Shown: positions 24,200 through 33,480 of the stretch, in pieces
How the letters are laid out: the number at the start of each line of letters is the position of its first letter
Numbering within the stretch: position 1 is the stretch's first letter
Origin: Chelatococcus sambhunathii
GTDB lineage: Bacteria; Pseudomonadota; Alphaproteobacteria; Rhizobiales; Beijerinckiaceae
Reading direction: 5' to 3'
DNA length: 64,000 nt
NCBI RefSeq assembly: GCF_001418005.1
Contig: NZ_LIOL01000003.1
Span: forward strand, 1 to 64,000
The notes under the pieces: generated by a model
The model's input: only the letters and a program-made list of their open reading frames with translations
Database searches by the model: none
Told to the model about the DNA's origin: nothing
Position numbers and translations under genes: made by a program

Positions 24200-25077
24200 T
24201 TGAGGATGATCCAGTCTTCGGGGTAGAGGTCCATGACGTTCGTCATTGCCAGCTTGTGGCGCGTGAACCATTGCCCCGGTGCGATCACCACTTTTTCAGG
24301 CGAAGGGTTGAGCCAGGCGCCCCACCAAGAATAAGAGCTGTTGGCAATAATATGGTGACTGCAGCGAGCCATCAGGAACATGTCTTCCCAGCTGCGCGCC
24401 GGGTCCGTGCGCACCACGTGAGCGCGCGGCAGACCCGCGAAGGCTTCCTGCACGAAGTCAGGCTCGTCCGAGAAGAGGAAGAAATCGACGTCTCCCCCAA
24501 GCAAGCGGTGGATGAGGGCGATGGCCCGGCCATAATAGCCCTCGCCGAGCACCGCGTGCACGGCCGCAGCGCTGGGGTTCGTCACATAATCCCCCCGCCG
24601 CACATGGAGGGACACGCTCCGGTCGACAGCGTCGATGCGCTCCGCCCAAGTCTGCGCTGCGACACCGAACGGCTCCGCAGGCTGGAAGCGTTGCCGCAGT
24701 ACGGCCTCGCACCCGGCGAAATAGAGCGGGCTCTGAAAATAGCCTTCCAGCCGAATTTCGTCACCCGAAAGTGCAAAGAACTGTTCGTCGAAATGGAAAT
24801 GAGGCTCCAGATAGAGGCTGCTCGCCTTGACGCCGCCCGTGAGCCGCCGCGCGATGCGGGCTGGCAGAGACCTCCCCGTTGGGCGGCTCAGAGGCTCACC
24901 TGCCGAGATATCCTGTGGCACGCGCAGCTTGTCGAGCTGGTAGGGCCAAGTGGCATAGGCCGCAAAGGCGGAGAGATCGAGGACCACTCGCCCCGCCCGA
25001 TGCTGAGCGAGCCCCACGCCCGCAGCATACTGGAACATCTGATTTCCAAGCCCTCCGACCAGCCGAATAATAACCAT
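24196..25077 (-). CDS. Alpha-1,2-fucosyltransferase-like (GT11)
   Basis: 293 residues. IIRLVGGLGNQMFQYAAGVG at the N-terminus and the GDP-sugar motif SLHVRRGDYV (HxRRxD) near residues 175-185 define GT11. The end motif IIANSSYSWWGAWL is also typical. Donor would be GDP-L-fucose or the closely related GDP-L-colitose; the presence of ColD in the operon favours colitose. The ATG follows the upstream stop by one base. Confidence 0.9.
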   Translation of the reverse strand: MVIIRLVGGLGNQMFQYAAGVGLAQHRAGRVVLDLSAFAAYATWPYQLDKLRVPQDISAGEPLSRPTGRSLPARIARRLTGGVKASSLYLEPHFHFDEQFFALSGDEIRLEGYFQSPLYFAGCEAVLRQRFQPAEPFGVAAQTWAERIDAVDRSVSLHVRRGDYVTNPSAAAVHAVLGEGYYGRAIALIHRLLGGDVDFFLFSDEPDFVQEAFAGLPRAHVVRTDPARSWEDMFLMARCSHHIIANSSYSWWGAWLNPSPEKVVIAPGQWFTRHKLAMTNVMDLYPEDWIILK

Positions 25078-25078
25078 C

Positions 25079-26407
25079 TTATACCGCAAGCCCCCTCTCG
25101 GTTCCCGCAAGAATGCTCTCGTACTGCGCCACTATTAAATCCCAAGTATAGCCAGCCTTCCAATTGTTGTGTGCCGTCATCCCCATATCGGCAAGGCGGC
25201 TCGGATCACGTATTGCCTGAGCCATGCATTTAGCAAGCTCGTGCGGCTGAGTGCGCACAAACCCCATGCCATCAACAACCGCCGGACAGATCAATCCACC
25301 TCCCGTCCACCGTGCTATTTCCTCCGCATTACCCACAGGAACTGTCAAAAAGGGCGTTCCAGAAGCCGCACTCTCAAAAAGCACCAATGGAGAGTATTCG
25401 ACATTCGAAGCAAATATAAATAAATCAGAATTTTTGTACAATTTCACAAGATCCTCTCGAGGGAGATCACAGAACACAACTGATTTATTATTATTACCAT
25501 CGATGATATTTTTCCAGTTCTGCATTCGTTGGATCAAATTTTGACTCCGTCCTCCCCTTCGAATATGCTTCAGTTTCCGTGACAACGCCTGCAGGGCACC
25601 TGGCCGGGCAAGACGTCGAACGCTACAGCCCAAACGTATAGCCTGCCTATACATGTTACCGAGCCCCCCCCTCGTCGCGCCTAAATCTCCCAGACCGTAG
25701 GGGATGTTACCATTTAGAACCAACGTTACATGACGCCCCTCGGTATCGAGCAAGGCGAAAGCTTCAAGTACCTCATCATGCCCCTTTGTCCCCGTAAGGC
25801 TTCCAACAGACAGCATCACGAAACTTTCCGGGCGAATGTTCAGCTTGTTGTTCAAAGCGATATCACGACCCAGGAACGAAAACTCTCGCTCATCCGCGCC
25901 ATTTGGGACTACGGACATGCGGCTCAATCCATGACGGCGAGCAAAATTAATGTCTCTAAAGTTATTTGAGTAAAATATAAGCCAATCGAATTTATGCAAA
26001 ATACCAGGCATAATAGAATAATACCGATCGAAAGCAGGCTGCATCAGCGCTGGAAAACCACACGGAATAAACACTTTGCGAGCCTTTATATCGTCTATTA
26101 CGTCCCACAACGCATCGAACGTCCATTGCTGAGCCGCCTTGATCAAAACAGCATCCGCCTGGAAATTCGTAACAAAGCTCTGATATCTTCGCACTTCCCC
26201 TTGCATGCCATTCACGAAATTGCCCGAAACGTCGAATTCCTCAATTTTCACACCGTTATGGCTGGCGCTCGAACGTTGTCTCAACCGAGAGGTCGCAACG
26301 GTTACATCATGCCCCCGCCACACCAACCGCTCTGCAATTTGTCGCATGACCTCCTGTACACCGCCAACACTCGGATAATAGAATTCACAGCAAAGTAGAA
26401 TTCTCAT
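25079..26407 (-). CDS. Glycosyltransferase family 4
   Basis: 442 residues, GT-B fold. N-terminal ILLCCEFYYPSVGGVQEVMR with the GG loop. C-terminal donor site SVGSLTGTKGHDEVLEAF and FIFASNVEYSPLVLFESAAS, the E-x7-E motif. An insertion of about 70 residues between these (around residues 230-305) is basic and Asn-rich. AT-rich codon use throughout, unlike flanking host genes, suggests acquisition by transfer. Confidence 0.9.
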   Translation of the reverse strand: MRILLCCEFYYPSVGGVQEVMRQIAERLVWRGHDVTVATSRLRQRSSASHNGVKIEEFDVSGNFVNGMQGEVRRYQSFVTNFQADAVLIKAAQQWTFDALWDVIDDIKARKVFIPCGFPALMQPAFDRYYSIMPGILHKFDWLIFYSNNFRDINFARRHGLSRMSVVPNGADEREFSFLGRDIALNNKLNIRPESFVMLSVGSLTGTKGHDEVLEAFALLDTEGRHVTLVLNGNIPYGLGDLGATRGGLGNMYRQAIRLGCSVRRLARPGALQALSRKLKHIRRGGRSQNLIQRMQNWKNIIDGNNNKSVVFCDLPREDLVKLYKNSDLFIFASNVEYSPLVLFESAASGTPFLTVPVGNAEEIARWTGGGLICPAVVDGMGFVRTQPHELAKCMAQAIRDPSRLADMGMTAHNNWKAGYTWDLIVAQYESILAGTERGLAV

Positions 26408-26408
26408 A

Positions 26409-27299
26409 TCAGATGCCCCGCCATATCCTTACAATTCTTCGCCTTACCTTCTCCGAATAGGTTTTTGCGTACTTCCGTAATACATATCGCACGACCTCCC
26501 TCCTTAGCACCCGACTCCTCCCAGCGCGGAATAACAGATGATGCTCCATAAAATACTCGACAATACCGCCGATTCTCTCTTTAGCAAGAGCATTGTATTC
26601 TTTCTTGGAGGACGCGCGTTTTCTATTTTCTTCTATAATCATAATAACATCTTCATACTCGCGGAATCGGGCCACTCCTGAGTGTCCAGTTAACGAAGCT
26701 TCGTGTCGTATGAATTTATAGAGCGCAAAATCGAAAGCCTTGTAGGTCGGCCGCACGGCCTCCAATCGCAGCAGGAAATCCATATCCGACGCGATCTTAA
26801 ATCTTACATCATACAAACCTATCTTCAAAAACAAGTCGCGCCGGATCAAGATTGAGAATATCGGCGCCGCACCTCTAAATACGCCTTCAATATCGAAAAC
26901 AGATGGGGCGCAAAACTTCTTTTCCACACCATGTATTATTGAAAATCCAAAGCCAAGAACATCAGATGCCTCATTCTCAACATCGCCCCAAGACACCTTA
27001 TTGAAAAACTCCCGATCTAGAACATCGTCCGTCGCTAGATACCCTATATACCTTCCTTGAGCAGCCATTACCCCCTTATTTAGGGCATCATACAGCCCAT
27101 CATCGGGCTCACAAATAAGTCGAACATGCGGATACCCTTTGATTACGTCAATAGTTCCGTCCGTAGATTGCCCATCGACAATAATATGCTCAACTTTATC
27201 TCTGACATTTATCGGGATACTCTCTATACACCTTGCGATGCTCTCTGTCCGATTGAAGCTCGGAGTAACAAAAGATATAATTGGAGCTTTTTTCATCAT
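26409..27299 (-). CDS. Glycosyltransferase family 2 (AT-rich)
   Basis: 296 residues from MMKKAPIISFVTPSFNRTES. GT-A motifs HIIVDGQSTDGTIDVI, GLYDALNKGVMAAQG and YLATDDVLDREFF (metal-binding D-D), as in WcaA/PglI-like glycosyltransferases that use a single DD. Strongly AT-rich. Ends two bases before the GT4 gene and begins eight bases after wzt. Confidence 0.9.
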   Translation of the reverse strand: MMKKAPIISFVTPSFNRTESIARCIESIPINVRDKVEHIIVDGQSTDGTIDVIKGYPHVRLICEPDDGLYDALNKGVMAAQGRYIGYLATDDVLDREFFNKVSWGDVENEASDVLGFGFSIIHGVEKKFCAPSVFDIEGVFRGAAPIFSILIRRDLFLKIGLYDVRFKIASDMDFLLRLEAVRPTYKAFDFALYKFIRHEASLTGHSGVARFREYEDVIMIIEENRKRASSKKEYNALAKERIGGIVEYFMEHHLLFRAGRSRVLRREVVRYVLRKYAKTYSEKVRRRIVRIWRGI

Positions 27300-27306
27300 A
27301 AACTCA

Positions 27307-28569
27307 CTAAATGGCGCGCCAGTCGAGTTCCGGGGCAAGCAGTCCAGGACGTCGCATACGCCAGTACGGAGAAATCAGACTATTCTGCTCCACCGTAAAA
27401 TTTATAACAACCTCGCTTGTTTCGGGATCGAGAAGCCAACGCTCGTTATGAAGGCTCGCGATAAAACGCGCCGTATATTCCCCGGCATTTAGAAAACGAC
27501 TCGGTAAATATGCAAACAGTTTATGCCGACCCGCCCCTTGGATTGGCCAATCTTTCTCCGCCCCATCAGTGGAAAGCGAAAAGAAGAGCTCATTCCCGGA
27601 ACTATCGCTAAGCTGAACGCCAAAATTCAGCAAAGGAACGTACCTGTGAACATGAACATCAATGAAGATTCCGATAGAATCGGCATTACCGAAATTTATA
27701 CGTGGACTTTCCACGTTATCCGAGAATGAATGAAATGCATTCAGCGTGAAAAACTCTGTTGATACCGGCATAGATTGCTGCCATCGCCGCGTCAGCGTTG
27801 CAGCCACAGCGTATGTGTCAATTGCACTACCAACATCATATGTATCTAGTTGTATTTTGCCACCTGACAGCAAAATTACGCGATTGCACAACTGCCTAAC
27901 CGTGTTCATGTTATGCGACACAAACAGAACGGTGCGGCCTGAACTCGCCACGTCCTTAATCTTTCCTAGACATTTCCTTTGAAACTCAGCGTCGCCGACC
28001 GATAGCACCTCGTCGACGATCATGATCTCCGGCTCGAGATGAGCCGCCACGGAAAAGGCGAGGCGCGTCTTCATCCCGCTCGAATAGCGCTTGATCGGGA
28101 TGTCGAGGAAATCGCCGACGCCCGAGAATTCCACGATCTCGTCGAAGCGGGCGCGAATCTCGTGCTTGCGCAGGCCGAGGATGGCGCCGTTGAAATAGAT
28201 GTTCTCCCGCCCCGACAACTCGGGATGGAAGCCCGTGCCGACCTCGAGGAGCGAGCCCACCCGCCCGCGGATGCGGGCCATGCCTTCGCTCGGCGCCGTA
28301 ATCCGCGACAGCACCTTCAGCAAGGTGCTTTTTCCCGCTCCGTTACGGCCGACGATGCCCACGACCTCGCCCTCGGCGACGTCGAAACTGACGTTGCGCA
28401 GCGCCCAGAAGGACCGTGCGGCCTCCTTCTGCGCCGATGCCGGCGCCCGTGAGAACAGCCTGCGGGCGGCATCGGCCAGGCTTTCGCGCAACGTGGCATA
28501 GGCCGGCGCGCCGGTGCCGCTCAGCGCATATTGCTTGCCGAGGTTGTCGACGGTGATGATGGCGGACAT
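27307..28569 (-). CDS. wzt: O-antigen ABC exporter ATPase with C-terminal carbohydrate-binding domain
   Basis: 420 residues. ATPase (about 1-250): Walker A GIVGRNGAGKSTLLKVLSRI, signature YSSGMKTRLAFSVA, Walker B IMIVDEVLSVGD. Residues about 275-405 form a Wzt_C-type beta-sandwich (INFGNADSIGIFIDVHVHRY) that binds the capped polysaccharide end. The first 190 codons are GC-rich, the remainder AT-rich, with the switch near 27985-28000 just after Walker B. Conserved motor and foreign cargo domain thus appear to be of different origin. Works with Wzm immediately upstream. Confidence 0.94.
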   Translation of the reverse strand: MSAIITVDNLGKQYALSGTGAPAYATLRESLADAARRLFSRAPASAQKEAARSFWALRNVSFDVAEGEVVGIVGRNGAGKSTLLKVLSRITAPSEGMARIRGRVGSLLEVGTGFHPELSGRENIYFNGAILGLRKHEIRARFDEIVEFSGVGDFLDIPIKRYSSGMKTRLAFSVAAHLEPEIMIVDEVLSVGDAEFQRKCLGKIKDVASSGRTVLFVSHNMNTVRQLCNRVILLSGGKIQLDTYDVGSAIDTYAVAATLTRRWQQSMPVSTEFFTLNAFHSFSDNVESPRINFGNADSIGIFIDVHVHRYVPLLNFGVQLSDSSGNELFFSLSTDGAEKDWPIQGAGRHKLFAYLPSRFLNAGEYTARFIASLHNERWLLDPETSEVVINFTVEQNSLISPYWRMRRPGLLAPELDWRAI

Positions 28570-28572
28570 TGC

Positions 28573-29433
28573 TCAGATCCTGTCGACGATGGCCGGCTCG
28601 AGCTTGCGGAACGTGCCGAGCCCGAGCGCCGTAAGGCCGATGACCCATGCGGCAAGGACCGCATAGTTGAAGAGGCCGGGCCATGGCGCGGCAATGATGA
28701 TGGCGCGCATCATGTCGATGAGCGTCGCCACCGGGTTGAGCGCATAGAGCCACTGATATTGCGGCGGGACGAAGGTGACCGGATAGATCACCGGCGTCAG
28801 ATACATGGCGATCTGAACGAAGAACGGCAGCGCGATGCCGACATCGCGATAGATCGCGTTGAGCGGCGAGAGCACGAGCCCGATGCCATAGCCGAGGAGC
28901 CCCGCAGCAAGAAGGATGAGCGGCAAAAGGACAATCAGCGGCGACGGCACCATGCCATAGGCGAGCATCATCGCGACGAGCACGACGAGCGCGATGAGGA
29001 ACTCGACCGCCGCCGACAGGGTCGGCACGAGCGGCAGGAGCAGGCGCGGGAAGAAGACCTTGGTGATGATGGCCTCGTTCTTCACCAGCGAGCCCGACGC
29101 CTCGACGACGACGCGGCTGAAGTACTGCCACATCAGGAGGCCGGAGAAGACGAAGATCGGATAGGGAATCCCGTCCGTCGGGATGCGGGCCAGATAGCTG
29201 AACACGAAGGTGAAGATCGCCGTCGTCAGCACGGGCTGCAGCAGGGCCCAGGCGATGCCGATCAGCGACTGCTTGTAGCGGATCTGGATCTCGCGCAGTG
29301 CCAGCGTCCAGGCGATATCACGGTTCGTCCACACGTCCGCGATATCGTGCATCAGGTGGTGATCAGCGCGTGCGCGGATCACCACTTCTGTCGGCTGCGG
29401 CGACGCGGGCGTATCCATGGGAGCAACTGTCAT
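28573..29433 (-). CDS. wzm: O-antigen/polysaccharide ABC exporter permease
   Basis: 286 residues, ABC-2 type permease with six helices. The N-terminal cytosolic stretch DVWTNRDIAWTLALREIQIR and YKQSLIGIAWALLQPVLTTA are Wzm/TagG signatures. FFVQIAMYLTPVIYPV is the usual fifth segment. Exports the undecaprenyl-linked polysaccharide with Wzt. Begins 24 bases after colD; three bases separate it from wzt. Confidence 0.94.
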   Translation of the reverse strand: MTVAPMDTPASPQPTEVVIRARADHHLMHDIADVWTNRDIAWTLALREIQIRYKQSLIGIAWALLQPVLTTAIFTFVFSYLARIPTDGIPYPIFVFSGLLMWQYFSRVVVEASGSLVKNEAIITKVFFPRLLLPLVPTLSAAVEFLIALVVLVAMMLAYGMVPSPLIVLLPLILLAAGLLGYGIGLVLSPLNAIYRDVGIALPFFVQIAMYLTPVIYPVTFVPPQYQWLYALNPVATLIDMMRAIIIAAPWPGLFNYAVLAAWVIGLTALGLGTFRKLEPAIVDRI

Positions 29434-29457
29434 TCCAACCTTTCCATCCGCGCCGTC

Positions 29458-30651
29458 TCACGCGGAGACGGGCGCGCGAGACGAAACCGCATCCTCGATG
29501 GCGGCACGCAGGACCTTGAACTCCTCCTCGAGCGGATAGTGGTGGTTGCCGATGAAGAAACCTGCCTCGTCAACGCGTTCGGCGTTCGGCAGGTTGTCGC
29601 TGATCGTATAGTCGAACCAGCGCAGCACCTCGTTCTTGGCGAAGTTGCCGGCGACGATCGGCCGTACGTCGATCCCGGCGCGCGTGAAGGCCGCGATAAG
29701 ATCGGCCCGCGAAACCGGTGCATCCGGCTCCACGAGCATACTGAACCCGAACCAGCTGCTTTCGCCGATCTCCCGCTGAGGCCGCAGGAAGGGATAGTCC
29801 CGCACGAGTTCGAGGAAGCGTTCCGCATTCCTGCGGCGCTCGGCGACGAGATTGGGCAATTTGCGCAATTGCGCGAGGCCTATGGCGCCGCTCATCTCGA
29901 GGGGGCGCAGGTTGTAGCCCGGCAGGATGAAGCGGAACGATTCGGTAAAGGGATCGTCGCTCTTTGGCGTCGAGACATGGTTGAACTTGGGCAGGTTGCG
30001 CGTCCAGCCATGCGCCCTGAGGGCGAGGAGGATGTGATAGAGTTCCTCGTCGTCCGTCACCACCATTCCACCTTCCATCGTCGAGATGTGGTGACTGAAG
30101 AAGGCGCTGAAGCTGCCCATCACGCCGAAGGTGCCCGTCTGGCGCCCTTCGAATGTCGCGCCCATGGATTCGCAGTTGTCCTCGATGAGGACGATGTCGC
30201 GGTCGCCGACGATCCTTGCGATCTCGGCAAAATCGTTCGGATTGCCGAGCAGATTGACGATCATGATCGCCCGGGTCTGCGGCCCCACGGCGCGGGCGAG
30301 CTTTCCGAGGTCATAGTTCAGCGTGTCGCGGTCGATATCGACGAAACGCAGCTTCAAGCCATACTGATAAAGTGGATAATAGGTCGTGCTCCAGGAGACG
30401 GCGGGCACGATCACCTCGGCGCCCGGCTCCAGCGCGCCCTGCTTGCGATAGCGCAGAGCCGCGACCATGAGCAGGTTGGCCGAAGAGCCGGAATTGACCA
30501 TCACGCAATGGCGGCTGCCGGTGTAATCGGCAAAGGCACGCTCGAATTCGGCGACGCGCGGGCCCATCGTGAACATGCCGGAATCGACGACGGCCTGGAT
30601 CGCCGCGATCTCCTCGTGGTCCCAGCTTGAATTAGCGAGCGGATAACGCAT
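29458..30651 (-). CDS. colD: GDP-4-keto-6-deoxy-D-mannose 3-dehydratase (ColD)
   Basis: 397 residues of the DegT/DnrJ/EryC1 aspartate-aminotransferase fold. The PLP-lysine position reads FSHHISTMEGG: His replaces Lys, the diagnostic feature of ColD, which removes the 3-OH using PLP and glutamate. Other stretches match the ColD pattern: VDSGMFTMG, GDEIIVPAVSWSTTYYPL-like PAVSWSTTYYPLYQYG, LIEDNCESMGATFEG, RAHGWTRNLP and LPGYNLRPLEMSGA. It acts after Gmd to make GDP-4-keto-3,6-dideoxymannose, precursor of L-colitose. Its start overlaps the colC/fcl-type gene by 20 bases. Confidence 0.93.
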   Translation of the reverse strand: MRYPLANSSWDHEEIAAIQAVVDSGMFTMGPRVAEFERAFADYTGSRHCVMVNSGSSANLLMVAALRYRKQGALEPGAEVIVPAVSWSTTYYPLYQYGLKLRFVDIDRDTLNYDLGKLARAVGPQTRAIMIVNLLGNPNDFAEIARIVGDRDIVLIEDNCESMGATFEGRQTGTFGVMGSFSAFFSHHISTMEGGMVVTDDEELYHILLALRAHGWTRNLPKFNHVSTPKSDDPFTESFRFILPGYNLRPLEMSGAIGLAQLRKLPNLVAERRRNAERFLELVRDYPFLRPQREIGESSWFGFSMLVEPDAPVSRADLIAAFTRAGIDVRPIVAGNFAKNEVLRWFDYTISDNLPNAERVDEAGFFIGNHHYPLEEEFKVLRAAIEDAVSSRAPVSA

Positions 30652-31576
30652 CAGCAGCTCCCGAGGAGAGATAGAAATCGTATGTGGCCTGCAGGCCTTG
30701 GCGCAGGGACGTCTGCGCCTGCCAGCCGAAAGCCTTCTGCCGTGAGATATCGAGCAGCTTGCGCATCATGCCGACGGGTTTCGTCGTGTCATACACGAAG
30801 CCGCCCGTGTAGCCGACGATCTCGGCAGCAACCGCGTAATATTCGTTGACACTATGGTCTTCGCCGAGGCCAACATTTAGTACATCCGGCATCTCGGCAA
30901 AATGATCCACGGCGAACAGGATGGCATCGGCGAGATCACCGGAATACATGAACTCGCGACGCGCCGTGCCGTCCCCCCAGATCTCGACCTCCGGAAGGCC
31001 GTCGCGCTTGGCCACGTGTAGCTTGTGGATCACCGCCGGCACCAGGTGTGACACAGCCGGATCGAACTTGTCGTACCGCCCGTAGAGGTTGCACGGGATC
31101 ATCGTCTTGTAGAGCAACGAAGGCTCTTCCCGATGCACATAGCTGCACAGCCGGGCGACAGCACATTTGGCCAGCGCATAGCCTTCGTTGGTCGGCTCCA
31201 GCGTGCCGCTCAGAACATCCTCCTCCTTCAGCAGATCCGGGCTATTGCGCGGAAACATGCAGGAGCTGCCGAGGTTGAGAAGCCGTGTGACGCCCGCCTC
31301 GCGCGCGGCGAGCACGATGTTGCGGCCGATGTCCCAGTTCTCCGTCAGGAAGCGGACAGGCTCTCGGATGTTCGCCTGGATGCCGCCGACGCGCCCCGCC
31401 GCGTGCACGACGATGTCGGGACGCACCTCACGCAGGACGCGGAGCGTCGACGCATGATCCGTCAGGTCGAGCTCGGTGCGCCGGGGCGCAACAACCTCGA
31501 TCCCGCGCTCGCGGCACAGGTCGATGATGTTGCGGCCGACCATGCCGCCTCCGCCCGTCAGGAGAATGGTCGTCAT
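30632..31576 (-). CDS. GDP-L-colitose synthase (ColC) or GDP-L-fucose synthase (Fcl)
   Basis: 314 residues, extended SDR epimerase/reductase. NADPH loop [12 protein letters not shown], catalytic Ser in [11 protein letters not shown], and Y-x3-K in [11 protein letters not shown]. The family members Fcl and ColC share these residues. Overlap with colD and gmd (31573-31576, ATGA; 20 bases with colD) and the one-pathway gene order favour ColC, which epimerises and reduces GDP-4-keto-3,6-dideoxymannose. Fcl cannot be excluded without alignment. Confidence 0.88.
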   Translation of the reverse strand: MTTILLTGGGGMVGRNIIDLCRERGIEVVAPRRTELDLTDHASTLRVLREVRPDIVVHAAGRVGGIQANIREPVRFLTENWDIGRNIVLAAREAGVTRLLNLGSSCMFPRNSPDLLKEEDVLSGTLEPTNEGYALAKCAVARLCSYVHREEPSLLYKTMIPCNLYGRYDKFDPAVSHLVPAVIHKLHVAKRDGLPEVEIWGDGTARREFMYSGDLADAILFAVDHFAEMPDVLNVGLGEDHSVNEYYAVAAEIVGYTGGFVYDTTKPVGMMRKLLDISRQKAFGWQAQTSLRQGLQATYDFYLSSGAADALSAR

Positions 31577-32679
31577 TCGCCGGCGGCTCCATTGCGCACG
31601 GCGGTGTTGCTGAGCGCGCGCATCTGTTCCTCGCGACGGGCCTCGGCGAGATCGCTCTCCACCATCTCCTTCACCAGCTCGCGAAAGCTGATACGGTGCT
31701 GCCAGCCGAGCTTTTCGCGGGCCTTGGAGGGGTCGCCGAGGAGCAGGTCGACTTCGGTCGGGCGGAAATAGCGCGGGTCGATGCGCACGAGGGTCTTGCC
31801 GCTCGCTTCGTCGATGCCGACCTCGTCGACGCCCTCGCCGCGCCAGGCGATGGTGCGGCCCACCTCGGCGAAGGCAAGTTCCACGAATTCACGCACCGAG
31901 TGGGTCTCGCCGGTGGCAAGCACATAATCGTCGGGCGTGTCCTGCTGCACGATGCGCCACATCCCCTCCACATAGTCGCGGGCATGGCCCCAATCGCGCT
32001 TGGCGTCGAGATTGCCGAGGTAGAGCGCTTCCTGCAGGCCGCATTCGATGGCCGCGACGGCGCGGGTGATCTTGCGGGTGACGAAGGTCTCGCCGCGGAT
32101 CGGGCTCTCGTGGTTGAAGAGAATGCCGTTCGAGGCGTGCATGCCGTAGGCCTCGCGGTAGTTCACCGTGATCCAGTAGGCATAGAGCTTGGCTGCGGCA
32201 TAGGGGCTGCGCGGGTAGAAGGGCGTCGTCTCGCGCTGCGGCGTCTCCTGCACCTTGCCGTAGAGCTCGGAGGTCGAGGCCTGGTAGAAGCGTGTCTTGC
32301 CCTCGAGCTTCAGCAGGCGGATCGCCTCGAGCAGGCGCAAGGTGCCGATGGCGTCGGCATTGGCCGTGTATTCCGGCGTCTCGAAGCTCACCTGGACGTG
32401 GCTCTGGGCGGCGAGGTTGTAGATCTCGTCCGGCTGGATCTCCTGCACGATGCGAATGAGATTGGTCGCATCCGTCATGTCACCGTAGATCATGCGGAAG
32501 CGGGGGTCACCCTCGTGCACGTCCTGATAGAGATGGTCGACGCGCGCCGTGTTGAAGGACGAGGAACGGCGCTTCACGCCCCAGACGCGGTAGCCCTTGG
32601 CGAGGAGCAGTTCCGCCAGATAGGCGCCGTCCTGGCCGGTCACGCCGGTGATGAGTGCACGTTTAGACAAGTTGCTCAT
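31573..32679 (-). CDS. gmd: GDP-mannose 4,6-dehydratase
   Basis: 368 residues, [23 protein letters not shown] (NADP loop), [15 protein letters not shown], active-site [33 protein letters not shown] (Y-x3-K) and [20 protein letters not shown]. Converts GDP-D-mannose to GDP-4-keto-6-deoxymannose. Its ATG overlaps the stop of the regulator gene (ATGA), putting it second in the operon. Confidence 0.96.
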   Translation of the reverse strand: MSNLSKRALITGVTGQDGAYLAELLLAKGYRVWGVKRRSSSFNTARVDHLYQDVHEGDPRFRMIYGDMTDATNLIRIVQEIQPDEIYNLAAQSHVQVSFETPEYTANADAIGTLRLLEAIRLLKLEGKTRFYQASTSELYGKVQETPQRETTPFYPRSPYAAAKLYAYWITVNYREAYGMHASNGILFNHESPIRGETFVTRKITRAVAAIECGLQEALYLGNLDAKRDWGHARDYVEGMWRIVQQDTPDDYVLATGETHSVREFVELAFAEVGRTIAWRGEGVDEVGIDEASGKTLVRIDPRYFRPTEVDLLLGDPSKAREKLGWQHRISFRELVKEMVESDLAEARREEQMRALSNTAVRNGAAGE

Positions 32680-33383
32680 CCTTCCATTGCTGGCGCGCGC
32701 TGCGCGCCGGTATCCGGTCCATCCCCGCCGCGGGCAAGGGTCTCGTCAGCCGGCGCCTCAGTGCCGGCTCCGGCGGAGGCGGCGGTCACGGAGACATGCA
32801 GCAGCGGCGGGGTCACGATGCGGTTGCTGTCGACCTGCCCGCCGAGACGATCATAGGTCGCCTGCGGCGTGCGCGCGTCCGTCACCACCACGGCGTCGAA
32901 GGCGGGCGCCTCTTTCAGCGCGCGCACCACCGGCACGCCCGCGACGCGGCTGCGGTTGGTCTCGGCATCGAGCACTGCGACGACCTCGATCGCGTTGTCG
33001 CGGGCGGCGAGAATGGCGATCTCGGCAAGCTCGCCGGCCCCCGCAAGAACGACGCGGCGCAGGCCGACGACATCGAGGCGGCGGAAGCCGTCCGCATATT
33101 GCTCGCGCGCATCGCGGAAAAAGCGCAGGGAAATGTCGAGATAATCCGCTACGAGCCGGCTCTTCTCGGAAAAGCCGCTCGGGGTCAGGTAATATGCATA
33201 GCGCTTGTAGGGAGCGGCCCTCGCCTTCACATAGCCCTTGCGGATGGCGCGCTTGAGGAGTGCATTGACGAGGCCGATGGAGACGCCGATGCGCTGCGAC
33301 AGCGACATCTGCGTCACCACTTCCCCGCTTTCCAGCGAGGCGAGCAACTCGAGGTCGACCTCGGTCGGGAGCTTCTCTGCCAT
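32676..33383 (-). CDS. Winged-helix regulator with C-terminal nucleotide-binding-like domain
   Basis: 235 residues from ATG 33383. N-terminal winged helix of the polysaccharide-associated MarR type ([30 protein letters not shown], about 24-53, shown by its ends; then [14 protein letters not shown]). Residues about 100-200 look like a Rossmann-type domain: [37 protein letters not shown]. Such proteins are found at the head of polysaccharide loci; ligand unknown, perhaps a nucleotide sugar. First gene of the long colitose/O-antigen operon, with two palindromes in its promoter. The in-frame GTG at 33428 lies upstream of the predicted transcription start and is rejected. Confidence 0.83.
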   Translation of the reverse strand: MAEKLPTEVDLELLASLESGEVVTQMSLSQRIGVSIGLVNALLKRAIRKGYVKARAAPYKRYAYYLTPSGFSEKSRLVADYLDISLRFFRDAREQYADGFRRLDVVGLRRVVLAGAGELAEIAILAARDNAIEVVAVLDAETNRSRVAGVPVVRALKEAPAFDAVVVTDARTPQATYDRLGGQVDSNRIVTPPLLHVSVTAASAGAGTEAPADETLARGGDGPDTGAQRAPAMEG

Positions 33384-33413
33384 CGGCCCTGCGTCTCGCG
33401 CGTTCCGGCGGCA

Positions 33414-33442
33414 CGAATAGTCATTCACGGCGTGAACGTCAA
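33414..33442 (-). promoter_or_regulatory. Promoter of the O-antigen operon
   Basis: Minus strand: -35 TTGACG (33442-33437), 17-base spacer, -10 TATTCG (33419-33414). Predicted start is near 33407, giving a 24-base leader before the ATG at 33383. Confidence 0.65.
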
Positions 33443-33464
33443 GGCGTGACGTTCACGCCGTGAA
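33424..33464. promoter_or_regulatory. Double palindromic operator in the O-antigen operon promoter
   Basis: Perfect 18-bp inverted repeat: 33424-33441 pairs with 33447-33464 across a 5-base spacer. Each arm carries its own palindrome, TTCACG-G-CGTGAA (33424-33436) and TTCACG-C-CGTGAA (33452-33464), with centres 28 bases apart. The first lies in the -35/-10 spacer, the second just upstream of -35. Two dimer sites for the winged-helix product encoded immediately downstream is the simplest reading. A manC terminator hairpin is the alternative, but there is no T-run. Confidence 0.75.
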
Positions 33465-33480
33465 CGAAGGCGCACCCCTG

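Noticed and set aside
33426-33428. In-frame GTG as start of the O-antigen regulator
   Set aside because: It lies inside the operator between -35 and -10, upstream of the predicted transcript start, so ATG 33383 is preferred.
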